From positions 1 to 64,000 of the forward strand of contig RFYV01000001.1 of NCBI GenBank assembly GCA_009921265.1: DNA of 64,000 bases, read 5' to 3'. This stretch comes from Betaproteobacteria bacterium (GTDB taxonomy: Bacteria > Pseudomonadota > Gammaproteobacteria > Burkholderiales > Burkholderiaceae_C). The position numbers and the translations under genes are program-made. Below, in pieces: positions 16,872 through 27,115 of this stretch (positions are counted from its first letter, which is position 1; each line of letters starts with the position of its first letter). Below the pieces are notes generated by a model. That model saw nothing but the letters and a program-made list of their open reading frames with translations, was not told the DNA's origin and did no database searches.

Positions 16872-16877
16872 GCCCGT

Positions 16878-17711
16878 ATGCTCAAGCAACGTATCATCAC
16901 TGCTGTTATTTTGTTGGCCTTATTTTTGCCAGCATTTTTTTATCCAGACGCCAGCTTATTGGGTGCTTTGTCGTTGGCCTTCATTGGAGCTGCTGTTTGG
17001 GAGTGGGCAAAACTCAATCAACTCAAAACCTTTGTATCTATGGTCTTGGCAGCATTGTGCGTCTTGATTTGTTTGTTTATTTGGGATCGCGGTATGCTAG
17101 ATAGCAATTGGCGCCAACTATGGTTAGGTGTTGGTTGTTTATGGGTGATGGGTAGTCTCTACATCATTCGAATCGGTGTGAGTGGTTGGCAGTCAATCAA
17201 TCCAATTGTGCGAGTCATTGTTGGATTAATGGTTTTGATTTTTACTTGGTGTGCTATTTACCAAGCCAAATCGATGAGCACCAATTTAATATTTACAATG
17301 TTGGCTTTAGTATGGGTTGCAGACATTGGTGCTTATTTTTTTGGTCGCGCATGGGGTAAGCGCAAACTCGCTCCTGCTATTAGCCCTGGCAAAAGTTGGG
17401 AAGGCGTTTGGGGTGGTATGTTTTGCGTCTTCGTACTGGCCTTGATTTGGATGCAGATTGAAGAATCATTGGCTTGGAACTCCCCTAGTTTGTTTAAATT
17501 ATTGTGGAAGCATGGTTGGCTTTATGGTTTGATGTCCTTGTTTTTTTTATCAGCCATGAGCGTTGTCGGTGATCTGTTTGAATCATTGGTCAAGCGAAGT
17601 ACTGGCGCCAAAGATAGCAGCCAGTTACTGCCGGGGCACGGCGGCGTATTAGACCGAGTGGATGCATTGCTTACTGCATTGCCACTTTCCATGATGTTGG
17701 TGCTTTTATGA
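16878..17711 (+). CDS. cdsA: Phosphatidate cytidylyltransferase
   Basis: 277 residues, with about seven or eight hydrophobic membrane segments. Makes CDP-diacylglycerol from phosphatidate and CTP, the branch point of phospholipid synthesis, in the inner membrane. The C-terminal family signature is present in SVVGDLFESLVKRSTGAKDSSQLLPGHGG split across residues about 230-260; VADIGAYFFGRAWGKRKLAPAISPGKSWEG precedes it. It follows frr by 6 bp and overlaps dxr by 4 bp (ATGA), so translation is coupled. pgsA at 53963 uses its product. Confidence 0.95.
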   Translation: MLKQRIITAVILLALFLPAFFYPDASLLGALSLAFIGAAVWEWAKLNQLKTFVSMVLAALCVLICLFIWDRGMLDSNWRQLWLGVGCLWVMGSLYIIRIGVSGWQSINPIVRVIVGLMVLIFTWCAIYQAKSMSTNLIFTMLALVWVADIGAYFFGRAWGKRKLAPAISPGKSWEGVWGGMFCVFVLALIWMQIEESLAWNSPSLFKLLWKHGWLYGLMSLFFLSAMSVVGDLFESLVKRSTGAKDSSQLLPGHGGVLDRVDALLTALPLSMMLVLL

Positions 17712-18907
17712 ATCAGTCAAAAAAACAACTCACCATTTTGGGTTCTACAGGCTCCATTGGTAAAAACACATTGAATGTTGTCAGTCATCATTTGGATCGC
17801 TTTGAATTGTTTGCGCTCACGGGCGCTCAACAAGTCGATTTGATGTTTTCGCAATGCATGCAATTTAAACCGAAGTATGCAGTGATGGTTCAAGATGACT
17901 GTGCAAAATCATTAAAAGAAAAACTTAAAAATGCAGGCTCATCGGTTAATGTATTGTCGGGCTCGCATTCATTAGACGAGGTGGCAAGTGACCCGCAAGT
18001 CGATATGGTCATGGCAGCTATTGTGGGTGCAGTGGGTCTTTCCTCTTGCATATCTGCTGCCAAAGCAGGCAAGCGCTTGTTGTTGGCCAACAAGGAAGCC
18101 TTGGTTGTTGGCGGTCAAGTCTTTTTAAGTGCGGTGCGTGAAGGTGGTGCCTTGTTGTTGCCCATTGATAGCGAGCATTCTGCTATTTTTCAATCGATGC
18201 CAGAAGATCGTTCCACTTGGATAGATCGTGTCGAAAAAATCATTCTCACCGCTTCTGGCGGACCGTTTCGTCAGATGGCGATTGAACATCTCAAAAATGT
18301 AAAGCCTGATCAAGCCTGCGCTCATCCCAATTGGGTCATGGGCAGAAAAATATCCGTGGATTCAGCCACCATGATGAACAAGGCCTTAGAAGTGATTGAG
18401 GCACGTTATTTGTTCGATTGGATGCCCCAAAAAATTGAAGTGGTGATTCACCCAGAAAGCATTATTCATTCAATGGTGGAATACAAAGACACCTCGGTGA
18501 TGGCTCAATTGGGTACGCCTGATATGCGAATGCCTATTTCTTATGGCCTGGGTTGGCCCTATCGTTTGAGTTCGGGCGCATCCAAGCTCGACTTCATGAA
18601 TTTGCCGCCGATGACTTTTGAATCGATTGAGTCCAATCAACATCGTTTGCGTTTTCCTGGATTGCAATTAGCTTGGGATTCGCTCAATGCCAAAGGTGGA
18701 ACAACTGCTGTTTTAAATGCGGCCAATGAGGTGGGGGTGGCGGCGTTTTTGGCGGGGCAGATTCGATTTGATCAAATCCATCATGTCACCATTCAAACTC
18801 TATCGACCCTTGCCTATTCAGCGCCTACAGAATTAGGTCATTTGCTTCAAATCGATCATGAAGCAAGACTTTACGCTAACTCGTTTGTGAAGCAGTGGAG
18901 CGCCTAA
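17708..18907 (+). CDS. dxr: 1-deoxy-D-xylulose 5-phosphate reductoisomerase
   Basis: 399 residues. Converts 1-deoxyxylulose 5-phosphate to methylerythritol 4-phosphate with NADPH and a divalent metal, the committed step of the MEP isoprenoid pathway. ILGSTGSIGKNTLNVV is the NADPH-binding N-terminus, LANKEALVVGG and LPIDSEHSAIFQ (metal and substrate contacts) lie near residues 125-165, and ASGGPFRQM plus HPNWVMGRKISVDSATMMNK follow. Overlaps cdsA by 4 bp. Its product ultimately supplies the undecaprenyl carrier whose synthase gene is absent from this cluster. Confidence 0.97.
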   Translation: MNQSKKQLTILGSTGSIGKNTLNVVSHHLDRFELFALTGAQQVDLMFSQCMQFKPKYAVMVQDDCAKSLKEKLKNAGSSVNVLSGSHSLDEVASDPQVDMVMAAIVGAVGLSSCISAAKAGKRLLLANKEALVVGGQVFLSAVREGGALLLPIDSEHSAIFQSMPEDRSTWIDRVEKIILTASGGPFRQMAIEHLKNVKPDQACAHPNWVMGRKISVDSATMMNKALEVIEARYLFDWMPQKIEVVIHPESIIHSMVEYKDTSVMAQLGTPDMRMPISYGLGWPYRLSSGASKLDFMNLPPMTFESIESNQHRLRFPGLQLAWDSLNAKGGTTAVLNAANEVGVAAFLAGQIRFDQIHHVTIQTLSTLAYSAPTELGHLLQIDHEARLYANSFVKQWSA

Positions 18908-18911
18908 AAAC

Positions 18912-20285
18912 ATGCTGACCTTTCTTTCTTTTCTTTTAGCGCTCGTCGTTATTATTTTTGTGCATGAATATGGGCACTACCGTGCAGCATTGGCTTGTGG
19001 CGTCAAGGTTACTCGTTTTTCTTTGGGCTTTGGAAAACCATTGATGAGTTGGCAGGTTCGTCAACACTCGGTTCAACAACAAACTGAATTTGTGATTTCT
19101 GCACTTCCATTTGGCGGTTATGTACAAATGCTCGACAGCAAAACCTGTTTGCCCGATGAGCAAAAATGGGCCTTAGATACACAAAGATTGTGGAAAAGAG
19201 TGGTTGTTGTTTCTGCTGGTCCTTTGGCTAATTTCGCCCTGGCCATTTTGATTTATTCAGCCTGTTTCATTTACGGAGAAATACAACCGCGTGCGATTTT
19301 GTCAGCGCCGTCAACCCATTCATTGATGCATGAAGTGGGGCTACGCAGTGGGGACCTCATTACCAAAGGCGCGCTTATCAATGATGAGTTCAGGGCATTG
19401 CAAGGTTACAGCAGTCTCAATTGGTTGATGATCAAAGCGAGAATGTCTGGTAGCGATGTCTTGCTCGAGGTTCAATCGCGTGGAAAGTCCGCAAGAGAAA
19501 TCATTGTTCCCCTGAGTCAATTGCCAGCGGATAAATCCAAAGATTTTTCACTCAAAGATATCGGCCTCACGGGCCCATGGACTGCGCCAGTCATTGCTGA
19601 GCCTTTGCAAGGCGGAGTGGCTCAATTAGCGGGTTTGAAGCGTGGCGACGTTGTCCTCAAAGTGCAGGGCGAAGCCATTGAAGACGCCGGCCAGTTAAGA
19701 GAAAAAATTAGACAATCGGGGCGACTGGGTGACCCAGAGATGCAGTTGTGGGAAGTCAATAGGCGCGGCCAAGGCCTTGTCTTGATCGAAATTAAGCCCA
19801 AAAGAGTATGGATTAATGAAGAGCCCTTTGGTCGAATTGAAGCAAAAATAGGTGAGGCTCCTACTTTAGAAACGATTCGCTACGACTTTTTCACCAGCTT
19901 GCAGATGGGTGCGGAGAAGACTTGGGAGCAGTCGTGGCTCACTCTAGAACTCATGGGCCAAATATTAGTGGGATTGGCCTCTTGGCAGCATTTAAGCGGC
20001 CCCATCACCATGGCAGACGCCGCTGGAAAATCTGCCGAGTCAGGCTGGCAGTCTTATCTGCAGTTTTTGGCCTTGGTGAGTGTCAGCGTGGGTATTTTGA
20101 ACCTTTTGCCCATTCCCGTATTAGATGGCGGACACCTGTTGTATTATCTTTGGGAGGCCGTTGTAGGTACTTCACCTTCTGAGGTTTGGTTGGAGCGGTT
20201 TCAGAAATTGGGTTTAGGCGTTATCTTGATGCTGATGTCCTTTGCTTTATTTAACGATCTCCAACGCTGGATTGGTGCTTTTTAA
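18912..20285 (+). CDS. rseP: Site-2 membrane metalloprotease RseP
   Basis: 457 residues. Intramembrane zinc protease that performs the second cut of anti-sigma factor RseA and clears signal peptide remnants. The zinc motif HEYGHY lies in the first membrane segment (about residue 18), with the second metal site in NLLPIPVLDGGHLLYY near residue 395. Two PDZ regions occupy the periplasmic middle (HEVGLRSGDLITKG and AQLAGLKRGDVVLKV). The start follows dxr by 4 bp. bamA starts 19 bp after the stop, linking envelope stress control with outer membrane assembly, as is usual in proteobacteria. Confidence 0.95.
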   Translation: MLTFLSFLLALVVIIFVHEYGHYRAALACGVKVTRFSLGFGKPLMSWQVRQHSVQQQTEFVISALPFGGYVQMLDSKTCLPDEQKWALDTQRLWKRVVVVSAGPLANFALAILIYSACFIYGEIQPRAILSAPSTHSLMHEVGLRSGDLITKGALINDEFRALQGYSSLNWLMIKARMSGSDVLLEVQSRGKSAREIIVPLSQLPADKSKDFSLKDIGLTGPWTAPVIAEPLQGGVAQLAGLKRGDVVLKVQGEAIEDAGQLREKIRQSGRLGDPEMQLWEVNRRGQGLVLIEIKPKRVWINEEPFGRIEAKIGEAPTLETIRYDFFTSLQMGAEKTWEQSWLTLELMGQILVGLASWQHLSGPITMADAAGKSAESGWQSYLQFLALVSVSVGILNLLPIPVLDGGHLLYYLWEAVVGTSPSEVWLERFQKLGLGVILMLMSFALFNDLQRWIGAF

Positions 20286-20304
20286 TCATTCAACAACAAA
20301 CAAA

Positions 20305-22602
20305 ATGAATTTCTGTAATTCTTCTTTTATACAGAAACTGGTTCGCTCCTTGTTTTTGGTTTTGGTGCTCGCTCAATCGGCATGGGCGGTTGAACCATTC
20401 ACTGTTTCTGATATTCGCGTTGAAGGATTACAAAGAGTTGAGCCAGGAACTATTTTTGCCACCTTGCCTTTTCGTGTGGGTGACAGCTATAACGACGAAA
20501 AAGGCACGCAGTCGATTCGTGCATTGTTTAATTTGGGCCTGTTTAAAGATATTCGAATTGAAGTCAATGGCACGGCTGTGTTGGTTGTGATTGAGGAGCG
20601 CCCCACAATTGCGAGCGTTGATTTTGTGGGTGCCAAAGAGTTCGACGCTACTACTTTAAGAAAAGCTTTGCGTGATATTGGATTGGCTGAGGGACGGGCT
20701 TTTGATAAATCGTTAGCTGATAAAGCCGAACAAGAACTTAAAAGGCAATACATCAATCGAAGCCTTTATGGTGCCGAGGTCGTTACAACTATTACCCCTA
20801 TTGATCGCAATCGCGTTAATTTATCCTTTAACGTGATCGAAGGCGATGTGTCCAAAATTAAAAGCTTACGCATCATTGGAAATAAATACTTTTCAGAATC
20901 TGAATTGCTCGATCAACTGGATTTGTCCACGCCCAATTGGCTTTCTTGGTACACCAAAACCGATCGCTACTCTCAGTCCAAACTTAATGCTGACATTGAA
21001 ACCCTCAGATCCTATTACCTGACCCGAGGGTTTTTAGAGTTCAATATTGATAGCACTCAAGTTTCGATTTCATCCAACAAGCAAGATATTGCGATCACTA
21101 TCAATATCACCGAGGGCCAAAAATATGTGGTATCTGACATCAAATTAGAAGGCTATTATTTAGGACGTGAAGACGAATTTAAATCTCTAATCACCATCAA
21201 GCCAGGTAGTCAATACAACATCAACGATGTGACGCAAACAAGCAAAGCCTTTGTTGAATATTTTGGAAATTTTGGATTCGCATTTGCCAGAGTCGATCCT
21301 ATTACTCAAATTGATCGAGAGCGCAATTTGGTTTCAATTGTTTTACGAGCCGATCCTTCTAGGCGCGCTTATGTTCGACGGATCAATATCACTGGAAACT
21401 CCAAAACGCGTGATGAAATTGTGAGGCGCGAATTTCGACAAATGGAGTCTTCATGGTACGACGGAGAAAAAATTCGACTCTCGCGTGATCGCATCGATCG
21501 TTTGGGTTACTTCAAGGACGTCAATATTGAAACGCAAGAGGTTCCAGGCTCGGCTGATCTCATAGATATAAATTTATCGCTGGTTGAAAAACCTACAGGT
21601 GCACTAACATTGGGTGCGGGGTTTTCAAGCGTAGAAAAAATTATTTTTAATTTTGGAATCACGCAGGATAATTTTTTAGGTTCGGGTAATTATTTGGGGT
21701 TTAACGTTAACCTTAGTAAATTCAATCAAATCTTTGTTTTGAGTGCAACTGACCCCTATTTCACCGTGGGCGGCATTTCTCGCACCTACGATCTGTACCA
21801 TCGAGAGTCAAAACCCTACAATGCCGAATTGGGTAACTTCAGGTTGGCCACTTCTGGAGCAGGTATTCGTTTTGGCTTGCCCTATAGCGAAAAAGACAGG
21901 GTTTTTGTAGGGGCAGGTTTGGAGCAAACTACCATCTATAAGGGCAACAATATTCCCTCAGCTTATATAGATTATTGCAATTCATTTGGTTGCAAAAGTA
22001 ATACCTTGCCACTTACTTTGGGTTGGGCAAATGACTCTAGAGATAGTGCACTTGCACCAACCAAGGGGCGATATGCCCGACTGAGTGGTGAAATGGGTGT
22101 TGCAGGTGATATCCACTATCTAAAAACCAGTGCGCAAATGCAAAACTATATGCCTCTATCCAAAAAATACACATTGGCATTTAATGCGGAGTTTGGGTAT
22201 GGAGAGGGTTTAAAAGGTCAACCATTTCCTGTATTTAAAAACTTTTATTCGGGAGGTTTGGGCTCTGTTAGAGGATTTACACAAGGAAGTATGGGTCCGA
22301 GAGATGTTACAGGCTTGGCTATTGGGGGTACTAAAAAAATATTACTCAACACCGAATTTCAATTGCCTTTCCCCGGTGCTGGCAATGACAGAACGCTTCG
22401 ATTGTTTGGTTTTTACGATGTAGGAAATGTATTTGGCGCCGATCAACCGATGTTAGTCAAGGAGTTGCGTACTTCAACAGGTATTGGTCTCAATTGGGTA
22501 TCGCCCATGGGGCCTTTGCGTATTGGTTTTGCAAGACCAGTTACCAAGCATTCTGGGGATAGAATCGAGAAGTTTCAATTGCAAATTGGATCCACTTTTT
22601 AA
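20305..22602 (+). CDS. bamA: Outer membrane protein assembly factor BamA
   Basis: 765 residues from the ATG at 20305; the track start at 20242 would run back into rseP and place extra residues before the signal peptide. The signal (LVRSLFLVLVLAQSAWA) leads to VEPFTVSDIRVEGLQRVEPG, the first of five POTRA repeats, and then a C-terminal 16-strand barrel. The barrel has GGLGSVRGFTQGSMGPRD, the conserved RGF tip of the lid loop, and ends in IGSTF with a terminal phenylalanine. BamA inserts beta-barrel proteins into the outer membrane. Upstream rseP and downstream ompH and lpx genes are its standard neighbours. Confidence 0.97.
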   Translation: MNFCNSSFIQKLVRSLFLVLVLAQSAWAVEPFTVSDIRVEGLQRVEPGTIFATLPFRVGDSYNDEKGTQSIRALFNLGLFKDIRIEVNGTAVLVVIEERPTIASVDFVGAKEFDATTLRKALRDIGLAEGRAFDKSLADKAEQELKRQYINRSLYGAEVVTTITPIDRNRVNLSFNVIEGDVSKIKSLRIIGNKYFSESELLDQLDLSTPNWLSWYTKTDRYSQSKLNADIETLRSYYLTRGFLEFNIDSTQVSISSNKQDIAITINITEGQKYVVSDIKLEGYYLGREDEFKSLITIKPGSQYNINDVTQTSKAFVEYFGNFGFAFARVDPITQIDRERNLVSIVLRADPSRRAYVRRINITGNSKTRDEIVRREFRQMESSWYDGEKIRLSRDRIDRLGYFKDVNIETQEVPGSADLIDINLSLVEKPTGALTLGAGFSSVEKIIFNFGITQDNFLGSGNYLGFNVNLSKFNQIFVLSATDPYFTVGGISRTYDLYHRESKPYNAELGNFRLATSGAGIRFGLPYSEKDRVFVGAGLEQTTIYKGNNIPSAYIDYCNSFGCKSNTLPLTLGWANDSRDSALAPTKGRYARLSGEMGVAGDIHYLKTSAQMQNYMPLSKKYTLAFNAEFGYGEGLKGQPFPVFKNFYSGGLGSVRGFTQGSMGPRDVTGLAIGGTKKILLNTEFQLPFPGAGNDRTLRLFGFYDVGNVFGADQPMLVKELRTSTGIGLNWVSPMGPLRIGFARPVTKHSGDRIEKFQLQIGSTF

Positions 22603-22614
22603 ACGAGTCAATTT

Positions 22615-23109
22615 ATGAGATATTTCATTACTTTTCTTTTGGCAGGTTTTGTGTCTGGGGCAGCTTTGGCACAAGAATTTCGTATTGGCTTTATCAATAC
22701 CGACCGAATTTTCCGTGAGGCCAATACAGCCAAGGCCGCTCAGACTCGCTTGGAGCAAGAATTTTCTAAGCGCGAAAAAGAAATGGTCGACATGGGCAAC
22801 ACGCTTAAAAACAATTCCGAAAAATTCGAACGTGATGCGCCCACTTTGTCTGAAACACAAAGGGCCACAAGACAAAGGCAATTCAGCGATTTAGACCGTG
22901 ATTTACAACGCAAACGTCGTGAGTTTCAAGAAGATTTAAATGCACGTAAAAATGAAGAGTTTCAAATTGTTTTAGAAAGAGCCAACCGCATCGTCAAGCA
23001 AGTGGCCGAAGCCGAAAAATATGATTTGATTATTCAAGAAGCGGTTTGGATCAACCCCAAGCACGACATCACTGACAAGGTGATCAAGACCATCAACGCA
23101 ACCAAGTGA
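22615..23109 (+). CDS. ompH: OmpH/Skp-family periplasmic chaperone
   Basis: 164 residues with a Sec signal ([17 protein letters not shown]). The mature part starts [16 protein letters not shown], the conserved Skp/OmpH opening, followed by a long charged helical region (coiled-coil arms) and the closing [22 protein letters not shown]. Skp trimers hold unfolded outer membrane proteins for the BAM complex. It lies 12 bp after bamA and 7 bp before the lpxD start, so is part of the same transcript. Confidence 0.94.
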   Translation: MRYFITFLLAGFVSGAALAQEFRIGFINTDRIFREANTAKAAQTRLEQEFSKREKEMVDMGNTLKNNSEKFERDAPTLSETQRATRQRQFSDLDRDLQRKRREFQEDLNARKNEEFQIVLERANRIVKQVAEAEKYDLIIQEAVWINPKHDITDKVIKTINATK

Positions 23110-23116
23110 TGCCTCA

Positions 23117-24088
23117 GTGCTCTTGCTCCTAGGTCAGATTCATCAAGCGCTCGGTGGAGCATTAATCGGTTCTAAGAGCATAGAGATAGTGGGCTTGGCG
23201 CCCATTGCATCAGCCAAGGCTGGAGACATTACTTTTTTAAGTCATCCCCAATTTGCCGATCAACTTCAAAAGACGCAAGCGTCTTGCGTGATTGTTTTTC
23301 CACAGTTTCAAGACTTGGCATCACAACGAGGTGCGTGCATTGTTGTTGATAACCCTTATGCTTACTATGCACGATTAACGCAATTATGGAAATCACAGCA
23401 CTCCCCTGAGCCGCAAGCTTTCGTTCATCCAACGGCATGGATTGATCCCTTGGCGCAAGTTCATCCGAGTGCGCGCATCGGTCCATTTTGTTGGGTTGAT
23501 GCGGGTGCTACTATTGGCGCTAACACTTGGCTCAAGTCACATGTCAGCGTTTCTCGACAATGCAAGGTCGGTGCAAATTGCATCATTCATTCGGGCGTTG
23601 TCATTGGTGCCGACGGATTTGGTTTCGCACCCGAAAATAGTCATTGGATCAAGATCGAGCAACTAGGGGGCGTGCACATTGGAGATGACGTCGAAATAGG
23701 TGCCAATTCATGCGTTGATCGCGGTGCTCTCGAAGACACAGTGATTGAAAACGGCGTCAAACTCGATAACTTGGTTCAAATCGGACACAACGTGCACGTC
23801 GGCGCCCATACGGCAATGGCTGGATGTGTGGGGGTGGCAGGCAGTGCGCGTATCGGTGCGCATTGCACCATTGGTGGAGGCGCTGTGGTTTTAGGTCATC
23901 TGCAATTGGTCGACCATGTTCATATATCGGCGGCCTCTGTAGTGACGCGCTCCATTCTTCAAGCGGGTAATTACACGGGCTTTTTTCCAATCGACCACAA
24001 TGCGACTTGGGAAAAAAATGCAGCAAGCCTGCGTCAGTTGAATCAATTGCGACATCGATTGAAAGGTCTTGAAAAAGGTAACACTTAA
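23117..24088 (+). CDS. lpxD: UDP-3-O-acylglucosamine N-acyltransferase
   Basis: 323 residues from a GTG start at 23117; the ATG 8 bp upstream is in another frame and stops after seven codons. Third step of lipid A synthesis: N-acylation of UDP-3-O-acylglucosamine. The N-terminal uridine-binding domain ([20 protein letters not shown]) is followed by hexapeptide repeats of the left-handed beta helix ([20 protein letters not shown] onward), with [14 protein letters not shown] and the catalytic histidine region [12 protein letters not shown]. The C-terminus is helical. It overlaps the fabZ leader, with fabZ starting 10 bp beyond its stop. Confidence 0.95.
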   Translation: MLLLLGQIHQALGGALIGSKSIEIVGLAPIASAKAGDITFLSHPQFADQLQKTQASCVIVFPQFQDLASQRGACIVVDNPYAYYARLTQLWKSQHSPEPQAFVHPTAWIDPLAQVHPSARIGPFCWVDAGATIGANTWLKSHVSVSRQCKVGANCIIHSGVVIGADGFGFAPENSHWIKIEQLGGVHIGDDVEIGANSCVDRGALEDTVIENGVKLDNLVQIGHNVHVGAHTAMAGCVGVAGSARIGAHCTIGGGAVVLGHLQLVDHVHISAASVVTRSILQAGNYTGFFPIDHNATWEKNAASLRQLNQLRHRLKGLEKGNT

Positions 24089-24098
24089 AGAAAAAACC

Positions 24099-24536
24099 AT
24101 GGATATCCATCAAATCTTAAAAAAATTACCCCATCGCTATCCCATCTTGTTGGTGGATCGCGTGTTGCAGATCGAAAAAGGAAAATCGATCCAAGCACTT
24201 AAAAATGTCACAATCAATGAACCTTTTTTTGAAGGGCATTTTCCGCATCGACCCGTCATGCCAGGCGTCTTGATGTTGGAAGCCTTGGCGCAAACAGCCG
24301 CTTTGTTGGCTTTCGAAACGCTCGATGTCGTGCCAGACGAAAAGACGGTTTATTATTTTGCAGGCATTGATGCGGCGCGTTTCAAGCGTCCTGTTGAGCC
24401 CGGCGATCAACTCATTTTGAATGTCGAACTCAGTCGCATGAAAGCTGGTATTTTTAAATTCAAAGCTTGGGCCACAGTGGGAGAAGAATTGGCCGTCGAA
24501 GCCGAATTGATGTGCACCATGCGAACCATCGAATAA
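24099..24536 (+). CDS. fabZ: 3-hydroxyacyl-ACP dehydratase FabZ
   Basis: 145 residues from the ATG at 24099, where [20 protein letters not shown] matches the family N-terminus; the track start 30 bp earlier adds residues overlapping lpxD. Dehydrates 3-hydroxyacyl-ACP in fatty acid elongation and so competes with LpxA/LpxD for the same hydroxyacyl-ACP pool, which explains its place between them. The hot-dog fold shows the catalytic histidine in [13 protein letters not shown] and the glutamate in [20 protein letters not shown]. Confidence 0.96.
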   Translation: MDIHQILKKLPHRYPILLVDRVLQIEKGKSIQALKNVTINEPFFEGHFPHRPVMPGVLMLEALAQTAALLAFETLDVVPDEKTVYYFAGIDAARFKRPVEPGDQLILNVELSRMKAGIFKFKAWATVGEELAVEAELMCTMRTIE

Positions 24537-24546
24537 TTTATTTGAC

Positions 24547-25341
24547 ATGTCATTGATTCACTCTACGGCTGTTATTGATCCGAAGGCGCAAATCGATAGT
24601 AGTGTCACGATTGGGCCATATTCCATTATTGGACCTCATGTCAAGATTGGCGCAGGTACAAGCATTGGTGCGCATTGCGTAATTGAGGGACGCACGGCGA
24701 TAGGCAACAACAATCAAATTTTTCAATTCAATTCATTAGGCGCTATTCCGCAAGACAAAAAATACAACGGTGAGCCTACGCAGCTTCAAATTGGAAACGG
24801 CAACACCATTCGAGAATTTTGTACTTTCAATCTGGGTACGGTGGGAGACCAATCGATAACCAGCGTTGGGGATGACAATTGGATCATGGCGTATGTGCAT
24901 TTGGCGCATGATTGTCGGGTGGGCAATCACACGATTTTTGCCAATAACACCCAATTGGCGGGGCATGTGCATGTGGGGGACTGGGCTATTTTGGGTGGCT
25001 TCACCGTTGTCCATCAATTCTGTCGCTTGGGTGCGCACAGTTTTACAGCCATGTATTCTTTGTTATTTGCAGATTTACCACCCTATGTAATGTGTCAGGG
25101 GCAGCCCGCACAAGCACGGTCCATGAATTTTGAAGGCTTGCGTCGTCGCGGATTTTCTGCGCTACGCATCTCTGCCGTCAAAGCCATTCACAAAATTTTG
25201 TATCGCGACAATCTGACATTAAAACAATCCATCGATACCATCGAACAACTCAAGCCCATATATCCAGAGGCTTTGCAAGATATTGACATACTGCTTGATT
25301 TTTTAAAAACAAATCCTGAGCAACGTGGCATTGTTCGATAA
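24547..25341 (+). CDS. lpxA: UDP-N-acetylglucosamine O-acyltransferase
   Basis: 264 residues, usual length. First step of lipid A synthesis. Hexapeptide repeats start almost at once (IHSTAVIDPKAQIDSSVTIG), and the active-site region reads LAHDCRVGNHTIFANN, with the catalytic histidine in the MAYVHLAHDC segment. The C-terminal helical domain (GLRRRGFSALRISAVKAIHKI) is typical of LpxA and separates it from LpxD. The product is the substrate for LpxC, whose gene is not in this window. Confidence 0.96.
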   Translation: MSLIHSTAVIDPKAQIDSSVTIGPYSIIGPHVKIGAGTSIGAHCVIEGRTAIGNNNQIFQFNSLGAIPQDKKYNGEPTQLQIGNGNTIREFCTFNLGTVGDQSITSVGDDNWIMAYVHLAHDCRVGNHTIFANNTQLAGHVHVGDWAILGGFTVVHQFCRLGAHSFTAMYSLLFADLPPYVMCQGQPAQARSMNFEGLRRRGFSALRISAVKAIHKILYRDNLTLKQSIDTIEQLKPIYPEALQDIDILLDFLKTNPEQRGIVR

Positions 25342-25359
25342 AGAGGGCGATTCTTAACA

Positions 25360-26505
25360 ATGTCTATCACCGCACCACAAATTGCCATGGTGGCGGGAGA
25401 GGCTTCAGGTGATCTATTAGCCAGCCTTATTTTGCCGTCTCTTTCACATCAGTGGCCACAATCGCGATTGTTCGGCGTGGGTGGACCTCGGATGACAAAG
25501 TATGGGTTTGATGCGCAATGGTCCAGCGATCAATTGGCTGTGCGTGGTTATATTGAAGTGCTCAAACATTACAAGCGCATCGTAGGTATACGCAATCAAC
25601 TCAAAGCGCAATGGACCGCGCAAAAGCCTGATGTTTTTATTGGCGTTGATGCGCCAGACTTTAATCTTGATTTAGCCCAGCATCTCAAAAAAAATGGAGT
25701 ACCCACCATGCAATTGATTTGCCCATCGATTTGGGCTTGGCGGGCAAAACGTGTACATCATATTCAAAAAAGTGTCGTTCATGTTCTTTGTATTTTTCCA
25801 TTCGAAACAGAGTTGCTTGCCCAGCACGGAATTGAAGCCACATTTATAGGGCATCCTCTGGCGCAAGTCATTCCTATGAATCCCGATCAATCAAAAGCCA
25901 GAGCGACATTGGGTTTGAGCTGCGAAGATAAATTGGTCTGTGTGATGCCTGGTTCGCGTGCGTCTGAAATCGAACAAATGCTAGATCGATTTTTAAAGGC
26001 CTCTCAGCTGATGTTGAATCAATCGCCACGTCTCAAATTTGTTTTGCCAACACTGCCTGCATTTCAACAACAAATCAAACAAAAGATTGCGCAGTATCAA
26101 CTCACAAATCACATGATCTTGCTCGATGGGCAATCGCACACTGCGTTGGCTGCGTGTGATGTGGCGATGGTAGCCAGTGGCACCGCAACACTCGAGGCTG
26201 CATTGTTCAAACGCCCCATGGTGATTGCATATCACATGCCTTGGATCAGTTGGCAAATCATGCGTAGACAAAAACTCCAAGAATGGGTGGGATTGCCCAA
26301 TATTCTTAGTCAATCGTTTGTCGTTCCCGAATTAATTCAAGAAAAAGCACAGCCCAAAAACCTAGCCCATGAAGTTTTACAATGGCTGGATCAACCGCAA
26401 CGTTGTCAAATGGTGCAATCGAGATTTCACGAATTGCATCAAACACTACTCAAAGACACGGCTCAATTAGCTCTTCATGCGATCCAAAAAATTCTTACGC
26501 GCTGA
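25360..26505 (+). CDS. lpxB: Lipid-A-disaccharide synthase
   Basis: 381 residues. Glycosyltransferase family 19 enzyme that joins UDP-2,3-diacylglucosamine and lipid X to form the lipid A disaccharide at the inner membrane. [50 protein letters not shown] and [14 protein letters not shown] are the conserved blocks; [21 protein letters not shown] is the nucleotide-sugar site. Its 3' end overlaps rnhB by 29 bp. Confidence 0.96.
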   Translation: MSITAPQIAMVAGEASGDLLASLILPSLSHQWPQSRLFGVGGPRMTKYGFDAQWSSDQLAVRGYIEVLKHYKRIVGIRNQLKAQWTAQKPDVFIGVDAPDFNLDLAQHLKKNGVPTMQLICPSIWAWRAKRVHHIQKSVVHVLCIFPFETELLAQHGIEATFIGHPLAQVIPMNPDQSKARATLGLSCEDKLVCVMPGSRASEIEQMLDRFLKASQLMLNQSPRLKFVLPTLPAFQQQIKQKIAQYQLTNHMILLDGQSHTALAACDVAMVASGTATLEAALFKRPMVIAYHMPWISWQIMRRQKLQEWVGLPNILSQSFVVPELIQEKAQPKNLAHEVLQWLDQPQRCQMVQSRFHELHQTLLKDTAQLALHAIQKILTR

Positions 26506-27115
26506 ACAAGCCCCTCTGCAATGGGAGGCCCCAGGACTCGTTGCTGGCGTTGATGAAGCGGGACGTGGCCCTTTGGCCGGACCCGTGTATGCAGCAGCAG
26601 TTATCTTGGACGATCAAAATCCAATCAAAGGACTGGCCGATTCAAAAAAACTCACTGCAAAGCAGCGCGATCGTTTGTTTGATGAAATTCGTGCCAAAGC
26701 TTTGTGCTGTAGTGTTGCAGAAGCCAGTGTCGAAGAAATTGATTCGCTCAATATTTTGCAAGCCACAATGCTTGCGATGCAAAGAGCAATTGCCGGTTTG
26801 CGACTCAAACCATATCGGGTATTGGTTGATGGCAATCGTTTACCCGTATTAGATGTGTTGGCAGAAGCTATTGTCAAAGGGGACTCCAAAGTTCCTGCTA
26901 TTTCGGCCGCCTCCATTTTGGCTAAAGTTGAGCGCGATCGTTGGTGCGCGCAATTGGCAACGCAATTTCCTCAATATGGGTTTGACTCCCACAAAGGTTA
27001 TGGAACCGCGTTACACATGCAAGCATTGCAACTGCATGGTCCCACTATTTGGCATCGCAAATCATTTGCGCCTGTTGCATTGGCATTAGAGCAAAAAGGA
27101 TTGAGCCATGTCTGA
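26477..27115 (+). CDS. rnhB: Ribonuclease HII
   Basis: 212 residues. Cuts RNA in RNA-DNA hybrids and removes single misincorporated ribonucleotides. [20 protein letters not shown] carries the D-E-A-G-R-G catalytic motif (about residue 25), with further acidic residues in LADSKKLT and [19 protein letters not shown]-like [14 protein letters not shown]. The start overlaps lpxB by 29 bp and the end overlaps the next gene by 8 bp, a compact arrangement. A later ATG is not available before the catalytic motif, so the start is reasonably secure. Confidence 0.95.
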   Translation: MRSKKFLRAEQAPLQWEAPGLVAGVDEAGRGPLAGPVYAAAVILDDQNPIKGLADSKKLTAKQRDRLFDEIRAKALCCSVAEASVEEIDSLNILQATMLAMQRAIAGLRLKPYRVLVDGNRLPVLDVLAEAIVKGDSKVPAISAASILAKVERDRWCAQLATQFPQYGFDSHKGYGTALHMQALQLHGPTIWHRKSFAPVALALEQKGLSHV

